Positions 1 through 9,175 are shown, numbered from the stretch's first letter. The stretch is DNA of 64,000 nucleotides from Bradyrhizobium lablabi (GCF_018129385.1 NZ_JAFCLN010000004.1:62001-126000), one strand, 5' to 3'. Made by a program: numbers and translations. Notes: generated from the letters alone by a model not told the origin.

Positions 1-542
1 CTGTTCATCATCTCGCCGGACAGATGCAGCGTCGTGCCGAAGCCGGCCGACGCATAGGTGTATTTGCGGGGTTCCTTCTTGAAGGCCGCGAGCAATTCCC
101 GGATGTCCGACGAGAACAGGTCCTTCCTCACGCAGAGAATGTTCGGCAGCTGCCACATGCCGCCGATGACGGTGAAATCCTTGACGGGATCATAGGGAAG
201 CTTGGCATAGGTGCCGAGCGCGAGCACGTTGCTGGCGATGCCGCCGAGACCGACCGTGTATCCATCCGGCGTCGATTTTGCGACGGTATCGGCACCGATC
301 GTGCCGCCTGCCCCGCCCTTGTTCTCGACCACGAATGACTGCCCGGAGAGGTCGCTCATCTTCTGGCACAGGATGCGCGACAGCGTGTCGGTGGCGCCGC
401 CGGCCGGAAAGCCGTTGATGTAACGCACCTGGCGCGTCGGCCACGCTTCCTGCGCCGTGCCTGCGCGAGGCACGAGCATTGGCGCGGCGATTGACCCGCC
501 AAGCACTTTCAGCACGGAACGACGGTTCACACGCGACGGCAT
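1..542 (-). CDS. Tripartite tricarboxylate transporter (Bug/TctC) substrate-binding protein, 3' end cut by window edge
   Basis: Periplasmic binding protein of the Bug (TctC) family, which captures carboxylates for TctA/TctB-type transporters. The minus-strand frame opens with ATG at 542 and runs off the window start, giving about 180 N-terminal residues. A twin-arginine-like leader (RR at residues 7-8, followed by VLKVLGG) is followed by the family start: residues reading VRYINGFPAGGATDTLSR, then ENKGGAGGTIGADTVAKS and the PDGYT motif. These blocks are typical of Bug proteins, so the family call is firm; the ligand is unknown. No TctA or TctB genes are visible here. The adjacent quinate/shikimate-type genes suggest, as inference only, a hydroaromatic or aromatic acid ligand. 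Confidence 0.88.
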   Translation of the reverse strand, partial: MPSRVNRRSVLKVLGGSIAAPMLVPRAGTAQEAWPTRQVRYINGFPAGGATDTLSRILCQKMSDLSGQSFVVENKGGAGGTIGADTVAKSTPDGYTVGLGGIASNVLALGTYAKLPYDPVKDFTVIGGMWQLPNILCVRKDLFSSDIRELLAAFKKEPRKYTYASAGFGTTLHLSGEMMN

Positions 543-685
543 GACTTCCCTCCCCGATCGGCTGCTGGTGTCGGCGGCCGGTCATACCGCCGCTCTTTTT
601 TTCGATTGAAGCAGCCAACCCGGTCCGCGGTCAACGGTCGGATGATGAAATGATCAGCGTGCGATGCGGCATCGACGCGGCTTCC

Positions 686-1585
686 TTACAAGCCGGTGGC
701 CATCCGCTCAAAATGCCGCTGCATCCGTTCGGCATCGGGCGCGACACCGCAAAACAGCTCGAACGCCTTTACCGCCTGGAACACGGCCATGCCGGCGCCG
801 GACATCGTGCGGCAGCCGAGGTTCCTCGCTGTCCGCAATAGCGCAGTCTCGAGTGGAAAGTAGACGATGTCGGCAACCCATAGATCCGGGTGCAACCAGT
901 CTTCGGCGACCACCATTCCCGGAAATTTCGCCATGCCGACCGGCGTGGTGTTGACGATGCCGTCGGCCACCGCGACGGCGCGAGCCGGATCTTCCGCTAC
1001 GACAGCCCGGCCGGCCCCGAAGCGGGCACACAGCGCGCCGGCGAGATCGCGGGCCCGCGCGCCATCCGTATCGACGATGGCAATTCGGTCGGCGTCAAGC
1101 GTGAGCAGCGCATGCGCGACGGCAGCGCCCGCGCCGCCGGCGCCGAACTGAACGACAAGCTTGCGCCTGGCATCGCCAAGCCCGCGCCGAAAACCCTCGG
1201 CAAAGCCGGTCCAGTCGGTGTTGTGGCCGACGCGACGGCCGTCCCGGAGTACGACCGTGTTGACCGCACCGATCGCGCGCGCGTCCGGGCTGAGCGCATC
1301 GAGATGCGCGATCACCGCCTGCTTGCAGGGAAAGGTGACGTTCAATCCGGCAAAGCCGGAGCGCTCCGCGTCCGTCAGGATCTTCGGCAAATCCGCCGCA
1401 GCGAGCCCGAGCACATCGAGATCGATCAGCCGATACTCATAGCGCAAGCCTTGCGCGGCTCCTTCCTCCATGTGCATGCGCGGCGTCAGCGAGGCGCCAA
1501 TGCCCGCGCCGACCAAGCCGACCAGAACAGAATCGGACGGCGCATGGCCTTCGGAGGCGCAGATGTCGTTGGCGTCAGGAGGCAT
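686..1585 (-). CDS. aroE: Shikimate/quinate dehydrogenase family protein (AroE, catabolic-type clade)
   Basis: NAD(P)-dependent oxidoreductase that interconverts 3-dehydroshikimate/3-dehydroquinate with shikimate/quinate in the cytoplasm. With the ATG at 1585 the protein has 299 residues. Visible motifs are SLTP (32-35) for substrate binding, NVTFPCK with catalytic Lys88, AVNT (107-110), NTDWTGF with Asp124, and the nucleotide loop GAGGAG (148-153). The motif style (IGASLTP, FPCKQAV, GHNTD) resembles, from memory, the quinate/shikimate dehydrogenase clade (Corynebacterium QsuD) more than biosynthetic AroE. A longer reading to 1654 would nearly touch the divergent aroQ start, so 1585 is preferred. 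Divergent pairing with a dehydroquinase fits a quinate/shikimate pathway. Confidence 0.87.
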   Translation of the reverse strand: MPPDANDICASEGHAPSDSVLVGLVGAGIGASLTPRMHMEEGAAQGLRYEYRLIDLDVLGLAAADLPKILTDAERSGFAGLNVTFPCKQAVIAHLDALSPDARAIGAVNTVVLRDGRRVGHNTDWTGFAEGFRRGLGDARRKLVVQFGAGGAGAAVAHALLTLDADRIAIVDTDGARARDLAGALCARFGAGRAVVAEDPARAVAVADGIVNTTPVGMAKFPGMVVAEDWLHPDLWVADIVYFPLETALLRTARNLGCRTMSGAGMAVFQAVKAFELFCGVAPDAERMQRHFERMATGL

Positions 1586-1668
1586 CGGCAAAATGAGTTT
1601 GGCGGCGGAGGATGGTTGCGGATACTTTAGAATTGCGAGGGACCCGTCAATCACGCGAAAGGCACGAC

Positions 1669-2145
1669 ATGCGCATCATGATCCTCAACGGCCCGAACCT
1701 GAACATGCTCGGCATCCGCGAGCCGCACATCTACGGCTCGACCACACTCGATGCGATCAGGGCCGCATGCGAGGAATTCGCCGCCTTCTCCGGTGCAAAA
1801 TTATCGTTCCACCAGTCCAATCATGAGGGCGAGATGGTCGACCTGATCCAGTCGGCCAGCAAGGAGGCGGATGCGCTGATCATCAACCCCGCGGCCTATT
1901 CCTTCACGTCCATTGCGATGTACGATGCGATGAAGATTTTCGAAGGCCCGATTTACGAAGTCCATATCTCCAACATCCATGCCCGCGACGAATTGCACCG
2001 GCACTCGAAGCTTTCGGCTGCGGTGAAGGGCGTCATCGCCGGGCTCGGCCCCTACGGCTATATCGTCGCAATGCAGGCGGCGCTACAGAGCGCGGGGAAG
2101 CTGCCCGCTTCGTTGCCGGCATCCGTCCGCGTCGGACCGAAGTGA
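1669..2145 (+). CDS. aroQ: Type II 3-dehydroquinate dehydratase
   Basis: Cytoplasmic dodecameric-type dehydroquinase that converts 3-dehydroquinate to 3-dehydroshikimate, in the shikimate pathway or in quinate catabolism. It has 158 residues, the usual size. Family active-site positions are all present: NGPNLNMLG (7-15), Arg17, Tyr22, HQSNHEG (48-54), Asn73 in NPAAYS, and EVHISN with Glu97 and His99, then Arg106. The ATG at 1669 matches the conserved N-terminus; upstream in-frame codons lie in the intergenic gap. It is divergent from the aroE-like gene and probably co-transcribed with the following gene 12 bp downstream. Confidence 0.95.
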   Translation: MRIMILNGPNLNMLGIREPHIYGSTTLDAIRAACEEFAAFSGAKLSFHQSNHEGEMVDLIQSASKEADALIINPAAYSFTSIAMYDAMKIFEGPIYEVHISNIHARDELHRHSKLSAAVKGVIAGLGPYGYIVAMQAALQSAGKLPASLPASVRVGPK

Positions 2146-2157
2146 ACGGAGAGCGTC

Positions 2158-2808
2158 ATGGAAGGTAACGGCTATCTCGCGATCTGGAGCGACCTTGCGC
2201 CGGAGGACGAGACCGACTGGATGCACTGGATCACAAGGGAACACGCCGCCGAACGCGTCGGCGTGGATGGCTTTCTGGCTTGCCGCATTTTTCGCGCGCT
2301 AGGCACGGCGGCCAACCGCTACTTCATCCTCTATGAACTGGCAGAGCCCGAAATCGTCGGCAGCCCGCAATATCTCGCACGCCTCAACGAACCGACGCCG
2401 TGGTCGCAACGTACCATGCCGCGCCTGCGAAATTTTGCCCGCGGCGGCGGCCGCGTGGTGGCTTCAAGCGGGATCGGCCAGGCCGGCGTATTGGCCGTGC
2501 TGCGGCTCGACGGCCGGCCGGAATGGGATGCGGCTGCGCTTACCGCTGAACTTGCGGGTCTTGACAAGATCGCCGCGGCGCGCGTCCTGCTCACCGATCA
2601 GGCGCAGACCTCGATCCAGACTCGAGAAAAGGGCATGCGCAAGAACGACGAATCCTTTGCCGGACTGTTGCTGATCGAGGGCCTCGATGAAGCTGCCGTG
2701 AGGGGCGCGCTTTGGCATCTGCGCGAGAAGTTGGATGCTGCCGTGATCGACTCGCTGCCGCTCTACCGGCTGTTCTTCAGCCTGCCGAAGCGGTTGCTGC
2801 CGGCGTAA
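2158..2808 (+). CDS. Conserved hypothetical protein (216 aa)
   Basis: I do not recognise a named family. The 216-residue soluble protein starts 12 bp after aroQ behind a GGAGAG ribosome-binding site, so it is probably in the same transcript. The first half (WMHWITREHAAERV, FLACRIFRA, YFILYEL) has the look of ferredoxin-like alpha-beta barrel proteins that act on small metabolites (EthD/DUF4286-like style), and a second similar half follows (VLAVLRLDG, AARVLLTD, GLLLIEGLDE). This internal two-fold pattern suggests a tandem alpha-beta barrel. No signal peptide or membrane segment is seen. A role in the same catabolic unit is only inferred from position. Confidence 0.7.
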   Translation: MEGNGYLAIWSDLAPEDETDWMHWITREHAAERVGVDGFLACRIFRALGTAANRYFILYELAEPEIVGSPQYLARLNEPTPWSQRTMPRLRNFARGGGRVVASSGIGQAGVLAVLRLDGRPEWDAAALTAELAGLDKIAAARVLLTDQAQTSIQTREKGMRKNDESFAGLLLIEGLDEAAVRGALWHLREKLDAAVIDSLPLYRLFFSLPKRLLPA

Positions 2809-2811
2809 AAA

Positions 2812-3633
2812 TCACGCCAGGCCCGTCAGCTTGAGGCTGAGATCGCGCAGTCGCCGGCGCGCATCCGCATCAAAGGCCTGAGCATTGGCCCTCATCTCGT
2901 TCATGCCGTTGAAGAACAGCCCGCTTCTATCAGCGACATCGTCGCCGGAAATCAGATGCAGGATGGCTTTGCCGCCCTGCTCCACCGTCGACATTGGCGT
3001 GATGCCGCCGGCCCGCACCATCGTGGTGTTCATGTAGGTCGCCGGATGCAGCGAGTTGACGGTGATGCGGCTGTCCTTCAGCTCCCCGGCCAGATCGATC
3101 GTGAACATGATCTGCGACAGCTTGCTCTGCGCATAGGCGCGTGAGCCGCTGTAGTTTTTGGTGATCATCACGTCGTCGAAATCGATCGGATGCTGGCCGA
3201 GCGAGGCGACATTGACAATGCGCGAGGGTGCTGCCGCCTTCAACGCCGGCAGCAAACGATGCGCCAGCAGGAAACCGGCAAGATAATTGACCGCAAAGCG
3301 CAGCTCGTGGCCGTCGCGGCTCACCTGCCGCTGCGGCCCCTCGTTCTGCGAACCGATGCCGGCATTGCTGACGAAGACGTCGATCCGCTTGTGGTCAGCC
3401 AGCACGGCGTCGGCCAGCTCGCCCACCTCGGCGAGTGACGACAGGTCGGCCTGATAAAAGACGGGCGCGCTGCCGCCCGCCCGCTTGATCTCCTCGATCA
3501 GGCTGTTGCCGCGCGCCGCATCGCGGCCGTGGATCAGGACCTTTGCGCCCTGCCCGGCCAATTGCGCCGCGACGTAGCGTCCGACACCGTCGGTCGAGCC
3601 GGTGATGAAAACCGTCTTGCCGTTCATGTCCAT
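2812..3633 (-). CDS. Short-chain dehydrogenase/reductase (SDR)
   Basis: Classical-type SDR oxidoreductase, 273 residues, cytoplasmic, NAD(P)-dependent. Cofactor motif TGSTDGVG at 11-18, NAG at 90-92, catalytic Ser144 in NVAS, and the YxxxK pair Tyr167/Lys171 in YAQSK are all present. The overall pattern (long substrate loop, SLHPATYMNT after the active site) resembles retinol-dehydrogenase/WWOX-like SDRs, whose bacterial members have mostly undefined substrates. The frame starts MDMNGK; either Met could start, and 3633 is kept. It lies convergent to the aroQ operon and 23 bp upstream of a Bug binding-protein stop on the same strand. Confidence 0.9.
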   Translation of the reverse strand: MDMNGKTVFITGSTDGVGRYVAAQLAGQGAKVLIHGRDAARGNSLIEEIKRAGGSAPVFYQADLSSLAEVGELADAVLADHKRIDVFVSNAGIGSQNEGPQRQVSRDGHELRFAVNYLAGFLLAHRLLPALKAAAPSRIVNVASLGQHPIDFDDVMITKNYSGSRAYAQSKLSQIMFTIDLAGELKDSRITVNSLHPATYMNTTMVRAGGITPMSTVEQGGKAILHLISGDDVADRSGLFFNGMNEMRANAQAFDADARRRLRDLSLKLTGLA

Positions 3634-3656
3634 GGCAAAGGCCTTTCAGGCGTAGA

Positions 3657-4622
3657 CTACTGCGCCTGCGCACCGATGCCGGCCGATTTAATGATCGGCC
3701 ACCACTTTTCAATCTCCGCCTTCTGGAACGCCGCCAATCCCTCCGGCGTCTGCTGCGCGCGTGGAGCGACATCGAGGCCAAGTTCCGAAAAGCGCTTCTG
3801 GATGGCCGGATCGGCCAGCGCCTCGACGGTCGCCGCATTTAGCTTGGCGATGATGTCTTTCGGCGTACCCTTCGGCGCCCAGAAGCCGAACCAGCCCGAC
3901 ATATACAAGCCTTTTACCCCGGACTCATCTGACGTCGGAATGTCCGCCATCGAGGCCGAACGTTCCGGCGAAAGGTTCGCCAGCGCCTTGATCTTGCCGG
4001 CGCGGATCTGCGGCAGCGCCACGGCGCCCTGCACCACCAATAGGTCAACCGTGCCGGAGACGAGATCGGTCATCGCAGGACCTGCGCCGCGATACGGGAT
4101 GAACTGCACCTTCTGCTTGGTGAGGTTTTCAAACAGCACGCCGGTGACGTTGGCCGCCGCGTTCTGGTTGACGAAGTTGATCTTGCCGGGATTGGCCTTC
4201 ATCCACTCGACGAGTTCGCCGAGCGTTTTCGCCGGCAGGTCGTTCTTGGCGACCATCAACTGCGGATTGTTCGAGACCAGCGCGATCGGCTCAAAATCTT
4301 TCTCAAGATCGTAATCGAGCTTGTAGATGATGCTGCCGACATGGGTGTCCCACTGGCCGATATCGAAAGTGTAGCCGTCGGGCGCCGCGCGTGCCACGCG
4401 GCCGACGCCGATCGAGCCGCCGGCGCCGCCGACATTTTCGATCACGATCGATTGGCCGAGCGTGCTACGCATGCGCTCCGCCATGATGCGCGCCGCAGCA
4501 TCGGTCGATCCGCCCGGCGGGAACGGCACCACCAGCGTAATGGGGCGCGACGGATAGTTTTGCGCAGACGCGCCGCCGATCCCGGCGAGCATCGCAAGCA
4601 CCACCAATGCAAGAAATCTCAT
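3657..4622 (-). CDS. Bug/TctC-family substrate-binding protein
   Basis: Periplasmic tripartite-tricarboxylate-type binding protein, 321 residues. The chosen ATG at 4622 starts a clean Sec signal peptide (MRFLALVVLAMLAGIGGASA, cleaved before QNYPSRP). Family blocks follow: PSRPITLVVPFPPGGSTD, ENVGGAGGSIG, PDGYT, FIPYRGAGPAMTDLVSGTVD, and the C-terminal GFWAPKGTP. These are diagnostic of the Bug family; the ligand cannot be read from sequence. No TctAB membrane subunits are encoded nearby, so it must share a transporter encoded elsewhere or serve as a sensor. It is followed on the same strand by the SDR gene. Confidence 0.93.
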   Translation of the reverse strand: MRFLALVVLAMLAGIGGASAQNYPSRPITLVVPFPPGGSTDAAARIMAERMRSTLGQSIVIENVGGAGGSIGVGRVARAAPDGYTFDIGQWDTHVGSIIYKLDYDLEKDFEPIALVSNNPQLMVAKNDLPAKTLGELVEWMKANPGKINFVNQNAAANVTGVLFENLTKQKVQFIPYRGAGPAMTDLVSGTVDLLVVQGAVALPQIRAGKIKALANLSPERSASMADIPTSDESGVKGLYMSGWFGFWAPKGTPKDIIAKLNAATVEALADPAIQKRFSELGLDVAPRAQQTPEGLAAFQKAEIEKWWPIIKSAGIGAQAQ

Positions 4623-4680
4623 TGCAATTCCTCCCAATGTGGACCCGGGGCTTTTCGCCCTCTTGGTCAGAAAATCCCGG

Positions 4681-5394
4681 TCAGTGAATCTCAGCCGATC
4701 GCTTCAGTGCCTCTTTCAGCTTCTCGAGCGAAAAGTCCTTGGCTCGCGCGATTTCCAGGATCGGCGTCTCGCGGCGGGCGCAGAGTTCGCACGCGTCGGG
4801 AATTTTTGCCGCGATATCGTGCGGGATCACGATCGCGCCGTGGCTGTCGGCGTGGATCAAATCGTCGGATTTCACCGTCATGCCGGCGACGCGCACTTCG
4901 CCGCCAAAACTTTCGGCGTGCACCCAGGCATGCGACGGCCCGATCGAGCCGGCCAGCGCCTGAAAGCCCGGCGCCCATTGCGGGATGTCGCGGATCGATC
5001 CGTCGGTGATCACACCGAGGCAGCCGAGCGCCTTGTGCACGTTGCTCTGCACCTCGCCCCAGAACGCGCCATAGCCGACGTCGGCACCGTCGAGGTCCTG
5101 GATGACGGTGATGCGCGGTCCGAAGCCGGTGCCGACATATTCGTAATAGGCGATGCGGCGCCGCGCCTGCTCGTCGGCCGGCAGGCCGGACTTCACCACC
5201 GAGCGGATCGTCACGGTGCGGGCATAGCCGACCATCGGCGGCAGATCGGGAAACGGGCAAACCAGCGGCTTGGTGGTGTAGCCGATCAGCCGCCGCTCCG
5301 GCGCCACGATCTCCATCGCATTGCAGATCGTCGGCGTGTCGTAGCGCGCCAGCGCCTCGAGGACGGAAGCGGGCAGCGGGGCGGATTGGGTCAC
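4681..5394 (-). CDS. RraA-family protein (4-hydroxy-4-methyl-2-oxoglutarate aldolase-like)
   Basis: Member of the RraA/HMG aldolase fold family, 237 residues, cytoplasmic. The hallmark loop GVITDGSIRD places Gly132, Arg135 and Asp136 at the metal/pyruvate site used by HMG/CHA aldolases of protocatechuate and gallate 4,5-cleavage pathways. The N-terminus (LARYDTPTICNAME) and GYARTVTIRS match the family. Enzymes of this type cleave 4-hydroxy-4-methyl-2-oxoglutarate or decarboxylate oxaloacetate, whereas E. coli RraA inhibits RNase E; here the neighbourhood of Bug binding proteins and aromatic-precursor enzymes favours an enzymatic, catabolic role (inference). It lies 58 bp upstream of the Bug gene on the same strand. 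Confidence 0.88.
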   Translation of the reverse strand: MTQSAPLPASVLEALARYDTPTICNAMEIVAPERRLIGYTTKPLVCPFPDLPPMVGYARTVTIRSVVKSGLPADEQARRRIAYYEYVGTGFGPRITVIQDLDGADVGYGAFWGEVQSNVHKALGCLGVITDGSIRDIPQWAPGFQALAGSIGPSHAWVHAESFGGEVRVAGMTVKSDDLIHADSHGAIVIPHDIAAKIPDACELCARRETPILEIARAKDFSLEKLKEALKRSAEIH

Positions 5395-5517
5395 GGCGTT
5401 TCTCTCCTGGTTCTTGGGAACGTCTTTTTGGAAGGCAGAACCAGCCTATAGCCGAGATCGGGCGCGAACCCAACTCGGCTCCGGTCATGGCAGATATTTT
5501 GGGAGAACCGCGATGCG

Positions 5518-6402
5518 TCAGTTCAGCCGCGCCGGCCGCTCGTTATCCTGCTCGGTATTGGCGGCTGGCGGAAAGGACGCCGGCGCCGAACCGGCTGGCG
5601 TGGTAGTTTCCGCCGACGTTTCCGCAAGCGCTGCAGCGCGCTGGTGGTCGCGATAGGACTTCCAGCCGAACGGCAGGCTCGCCAGGTACAACACCGAGCC
5701 TATCGACAGGATGTACCAGGGATAGCCGATCAGCAGTGCGACGAAGAAGATCACCCCGACGAACACCGGCAGCACCATCTCCGGCGCTACCCGCATCTTC
5801 ACGGATTTGCCGGAGAAGACCGGCAGGCGCGACACCATCAGGAACGCGATCAATAGCGTATAGGCCGCCGTCAGCGTCGCCGGCGATTTGGGCATGCCGA
5901 GGAAGGCGACATAGATCGGCAACATCGCGAGGATCGCGCCCATCGGGGCCGGCACGCCGGTGAAATAGTTGGCGGCATAGGCCGGCTTGTTGGGATCGTC
6001 CATGGTGGCGTTGAAGCGTGCGAGCCGCAGACCGCCCGCAATCGCAAACACCATGGCCGCGATCCAGCCGCCATTGCCCAGTTCCTGCAACTGCCAGAAA
6101 TAGAGCATCAAGCCGGGCGTGACGCCGAAATTGACGAAGTCGGCGAGGCTGTCGAGCTCGGCGCCGAACTTCGACTGGCCCTTGATCATGCGCGCAACGC
6201 GGCCGTCGACGCCGTCGAGGATCGCGGCGAACACGATCGCGGCGACCGCCAGCTCCATCCGCCCTTCGATCGACAGACGGATCGCGGTCAGGCCGGCGCA
6301 GATCGCCAGCAGCGTGATGACATTGGGCACCAGCATCCGCACCGGAATCGGGCGAAACCGGCGGCGGCGCATGTCGGGCGTTTTTCCGTCCAAGGGGATC
6401 AT
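5518..6402 (-). CDS. pssA: CDP-diacylglycerol--serine O-phosphatidyltransferase
   Basis: Inner-membrane phosphatidylserine synthase: CDP-diacylglycerol + L-serine gives phosphatidylserine + CMP, the precursor of phosphatidylethanolamine. The 294-residue protein has the complete CDP-alcohol phosphotransferase motif: Asp66-Gly67, Ala70-Arg71, Gly80, Asp84, Asp88 (DGRVAR...FGAELDSLAD). About seven hydrophobic segments follow, ending in a low-complexity Ala/Thr/Pro tail. ATG at 6402 is preferred over a longer reading because residues before it are basic and poorly conserved in style. It sits 73 bp downstream of psd on the same strand, forming the expected psd-pssA pair. Confidence 0.95.
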   Translation of the reverse strand: MIPLDGKTPDMRRRRFRPIPVRMLVPNVITLLAICAGLTAIRLSIEGRMELAVAAIVFAAILDGVDGRVARMIKGQSKFGAELDSLADFVNFGVTPGLMLYFWQLQELGNGGWIAAMVFAIAGGLRLARFNATMDDPNKPAYAANYFTGVPAPMGAILAMLPIYVAFLGMPKSPATLTAAYTLLIAFLMVSRLPVFSGKSVKMRVAPEMVLPVFVGVIFFVALLIGYPWYILSIGSVLYLASLPFGWKSYRDHQRAAALAETSAETTTPAGSAPASFPPAANTEQDNERPARLN

Positions 6403-6475
6403 GACGCCAATATAACGCTTGGAACGCCGCTTCGCTATCGGCCAGGGACCTTCACCGCGCCGCAACGAGAATTGG

Positions 6476-7174
6476 TTAATCCGCCCGCCAGGTGCGGCCG
6501 GCGTCGCCGGCGCGGAAATCGGCCAAAATCGTCTCGCCGGCGACCGCGGTCTGGCCCTGCGATACCAGCGCCTGGACGCCGTCGGGCAGATAGACGTCGA
6601 GCCGCGAGCCGAAGCGGATCAGGCCGAACCGTTCGCCGGCGTTGATCGACTGCCCCTCCCGCACGAATGAGACAATACGCCGCGCCACCAGCCCGGCGAT
6701 CTGCACCACGCCGATGCGGCCCTGCGGCGTCGAGATCACCAGCGAGTTGCGTTCATTGTCCTCGCTTGCCTTGTCGAGCTCCGCATTGATGAAAGCGCCC
6801 GGCCGGTAGACGATGCGGTCGATCCGGCCCGCCACCGGGCTGCGGTTCACATGGCAGTTGAACACGCTCATGAAGATCGAGACGCGCGTCAGCGGCCTGT
6901 CGCCGAGCCCGAGTTCGGCCGGCGGCAACACCTGCGCGATCATCGAGACACGCCCGTCGGCCGGCGCCACCACGATGCCCTCGCGCACCGGCGTCACCCT
7001 CACGGGATCGCGGAAGAACAGCGCGCACCAGACTGTCAGCACGGTGCCGATCCACCCCAGCGGCGTCCAGATCCAGAACAGGATCAGGCTGGCCAGCGCA
7101 AAGCCGCCGATGAACGGGTAGCCTTCGGGATGAACAGGTGGAATTTGCGCGCGAATGGAGTTGGCGATCGACAT
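6476..7174 (-). CDS. psd: Phosphatidylserine decarboxylase proenzyme
   Basis: Pyruvoyl-dependent enzyme that decarboxylates phosphatidylserine to phosphatidylethanolamine at the inner membrane. It has 232 residues, the short type II-like form usual in alphaproteobacteria. N-terminal hydrophobic segments (21-53) anchor it. The self-cleavage site is Gly189-Ser190 in [11 protein letters not shown], where Ser190 would become the pyruvoyl group. Conserved blocks FFRDP (53-57), APADGRV and [13 protein letters not shown] (101-113) match the family. It lies between the Atm1-like ABC exporter and pssA on the same strand, consistent with one transcript. Confidence 0.95.
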   Translation of the reverse strand: MSIANSIRAQIPPVHPEGYPFIGGFALASLILFWIWTPLGWIGTVLTVWCALFFRDPVRVTPVREGIVVAPADGRVSMIAQVLPPAELGLGDRPLTRVSIFMSVFNCHVNRSPVAGRIDRIVYRPGAFINAELDKASEDNERNSLVISTPQGRIGVVQIAGLVARRIVSFVREGQSINAGERFGLIRFGSRLDVYLPDGVQALVSQGQTAVAGETILADFRAGDAGRTWRAD

Positions 7175-7219
7175 TGATGTCCCTGTGCTGTCCCTCTGCG
7201 CCGGAGATGGCGTGGAAAA

Positions 7220-9175
7220 CTATTCCGCCGCGGCCGGCGTGATCAGATCGTCATCGACCGGCGGCGGCTCGCGGTTCGGCGCTCCGTTGTCGTCGCCGAT
7301 CTCGGCCAGCTTCTCGCGCGCGGCTTCGGCCTCGCGCTGCCGGTTCCACATACTGGCATAAAGTCCGCCCGATGCCAAAAGCTGGAGATGGGTGCCGCGC
7401 TCGGCGATCCTGCCCTGATCGAGCACGATGATCTCGTCGGCGGTGACGATGGTCGAGAGCCGGTGCGCGATGACAAGCGACGTGCGGTTGCGCGAGACGC
7501 GGTCCAGCGCCTCCTGGATCTCGTGCTCGGTATGGCTGTCGAGCGCGGAGGTCGCTTCATCCAGCACCAGGATCGGCGGCGCCTTCAAAATGGTGCGCGC
7601 GATCGCGACGCGCTGCTTTTCGCCACCGGAAAGCTTGAGGCCGCGTTCGCCGACCTGGGTCTCATATCCCTTCGGCGAATGGCGGATGAACGTATCGATC
7701 TGCGCCAGCCGCGCCGCCTCTTCCACCTCGACATCGCCGGCGTCCCAGCGGCCGTAACGGATGTTGTAGCGGATGGTGTCGTTGAACAGCACGGTGTCCT
7801 GCGGAACCATGCCGATCGCCGCGCGCAGCGAATCCTGCGACACGCTCCTGATGTCCTGCCCGTCGATCGTGATCCTGCCGCCGGAGACGTCATAGAGGCG
7901 GAACAACAGCCGCGAGATCGTCGACTTGCCGGCACCCGATGGGCCGACGATCGCAACCGTCTTGCCGGCCGGCACCTCAAAACTCAGGCCTTTGAGGATC
8001 GGCCGGTCCGGCTCATAGGAAAAGCGCACATCCTCGAACCGCACATTACCCGACGTCACCGCCAGCGGCATCGCACCCGGGACATCCTTGATTTCGGGGT
8101 CGCGCGCCAGCACGTTGAACATCTTCTCGATGTCGATGATCGCCTGCTTGATCTCGCGATAGACCATGCCCATGAAATTCAGGGGCACGTAAAGCTGGAT
8201 CATCATGGCGTTGACCAGCACGAAATCGCCGACCGTATTGGTGCCGTTGCGGATGCCGAAGGCGCACATCAGCATGGTCGCGGTAAGACCTGCGGTGAAG
8301 AGCACGGCCTGGCCGGCGTTGAGGACAGCGAGCGACGTATAGGTGCGGATGCTCGCCTCTTCGTAACGCGCCATCGAGCGGTCATAGCGCGCGGCCTCGC
8401 GGGCTTCGGCGCCGAAATATTTGACCGTCTCGTAATTGAGCAGCGAGTCGATTGCCTTGGTGTTCGCCTCGGTATCGGAATCGTTCATCTTGCGGCGGAT
8501 CTCGATCCGCCATTCGGTCGCGATGTAGGTGTAGTACATGTAGGCGGCGACCATGATCGCGGTCGCCAGGACGTAGCGCCAGTCGAATTGCCAGAACAGC
8601 ACCGCCAGCATCAGCGTCACCTCGACGATCGTCGGGATCAGTTGCAGGATCACCATCCGCACGATCACTTCGATGCCGGCTCGGCCACGCTCCAGTACGC
8701 GCGTCAGCCCGCCGGTCTTGCGCTCCAGGTGGAAGCGCAGCGACAATTCGTGCATGTGGACGAAGGTGATGTAAGCGAGCTTGCGCACGGCGTGCATGGC
8801 GACGCGGGCAAAGATGCCGTCGCGCCATTGCGTAAGCAGCGCCATCAGCACGCGCACCCCGCCATAGCCGATCGTCATCAACAGGGGCGAAGCGATCAGC
8901 CAGAACAGCCAGTTCGACGCCTCCACCGGCGCACTGTTCGCCCCCGTGAGCGCATCGATTGCCCATTTCAGGGTGAACGGCACGGACAGCGTCGCGAGCT
9001 TTGCGGCGAGCAGCAGCACCACCGACCAGACCACGCGCATCTTCAGATCGGCGCGATCACCCGGCCAGATATAAGGCCACAGATGCGCCAGCGTGCCGAT
9101 CAGGGTCGCCTTGTCGGGGGAATTGGACGTGAGGGGCGGCTCGTCGGCACGCAAGGGTTCATCGGTCACGGCCAT
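7220..9175 (-). CDS. Atm1-type ABC exporter (fused permease and ATPase)
   Basis: Inner-membrane half-transporter of the Atm1/HMT1 (ABCB7-like) family, 651 residues, working as a homodimer. Residues about 45-340 form six membrane helices, including the Atm1-style sequences GLTRVLERG (156-164) and NYETVKYFGAE (247-257). The ATPase carries Walker A GPSGAGKST (411-419), Q-loop, signature LSGGEKQ (515-521), Walker B ILVLDE (535-540) and H-loop His570. Known relatives export glutathione-linked persulfide or metal-glutathione conjugates for Fe-S cluster or metal homeostasis; that role is inferred here. It is divergent from the LOG gene and 45 bp upstream of psd. Confidence 0.92.
   Translation of the reverse strand: MAVTDEPLRADEPPLTSNSPDKATLIGTLAHLWPYIWPGDRADLKMRVVWSVVLLLAAKLATLSVPFTLKWAIDALTGANSAPVEASNWLFWLIASPLLMTIGYGGVRVLMALLTQWRDGIFARVAMHAVRKLAYITFVHMHELSLRFHLERKTGGLTRVLERGRAGIEVIVRMVILQLIPTIVEVTLMLAVLFWQFDWRYVLATAIMVAAYMYYTYIATEWRIEIRRKMNDSDTEANTKAIDSLLNYETVKYFGAEAREAARYDRSMARYEEASIRTYTSLAVLNAGQAVLFTAGLTATMLMCAFGIRNGTNTVGDFVLVNAMMIQLYVPLNFMGMVYREIKQAIIDIEKMFNVLARDPEIKDVPGAMPLAVTSGNVRFEDVRFSYEPDRPILKGLSFEVPAGKTVAIVGPSGAGKSTISRLLFRLYDVSGGRITIDGQDIRSVSQDSLRAAIGMVPQDTVLFNDTIRYNIRYGRWDAGDVEVEEAARLAQIDTFIRHSPKGYETQVGERGLKLSGGEKQRVAIARTILKAPPILVLDEATSALDSHTEHEIQEALDRVSRNRTSLVIAHRLSTIVTADEIIVLDQGRIAERGTHLQLLASGGLYASMWNRQREAEAAREKLAEIGDDNGAPNREPPPVDDDLITPAAAE

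Noticed and set aside
1585..1654. Longer N-terminus of the AroE-like protein (start at 1654)
   Set aside because: It would begin 14 bp from the divergent aroQ ATG, leaving no promoter space, and the added residues are not family-like.
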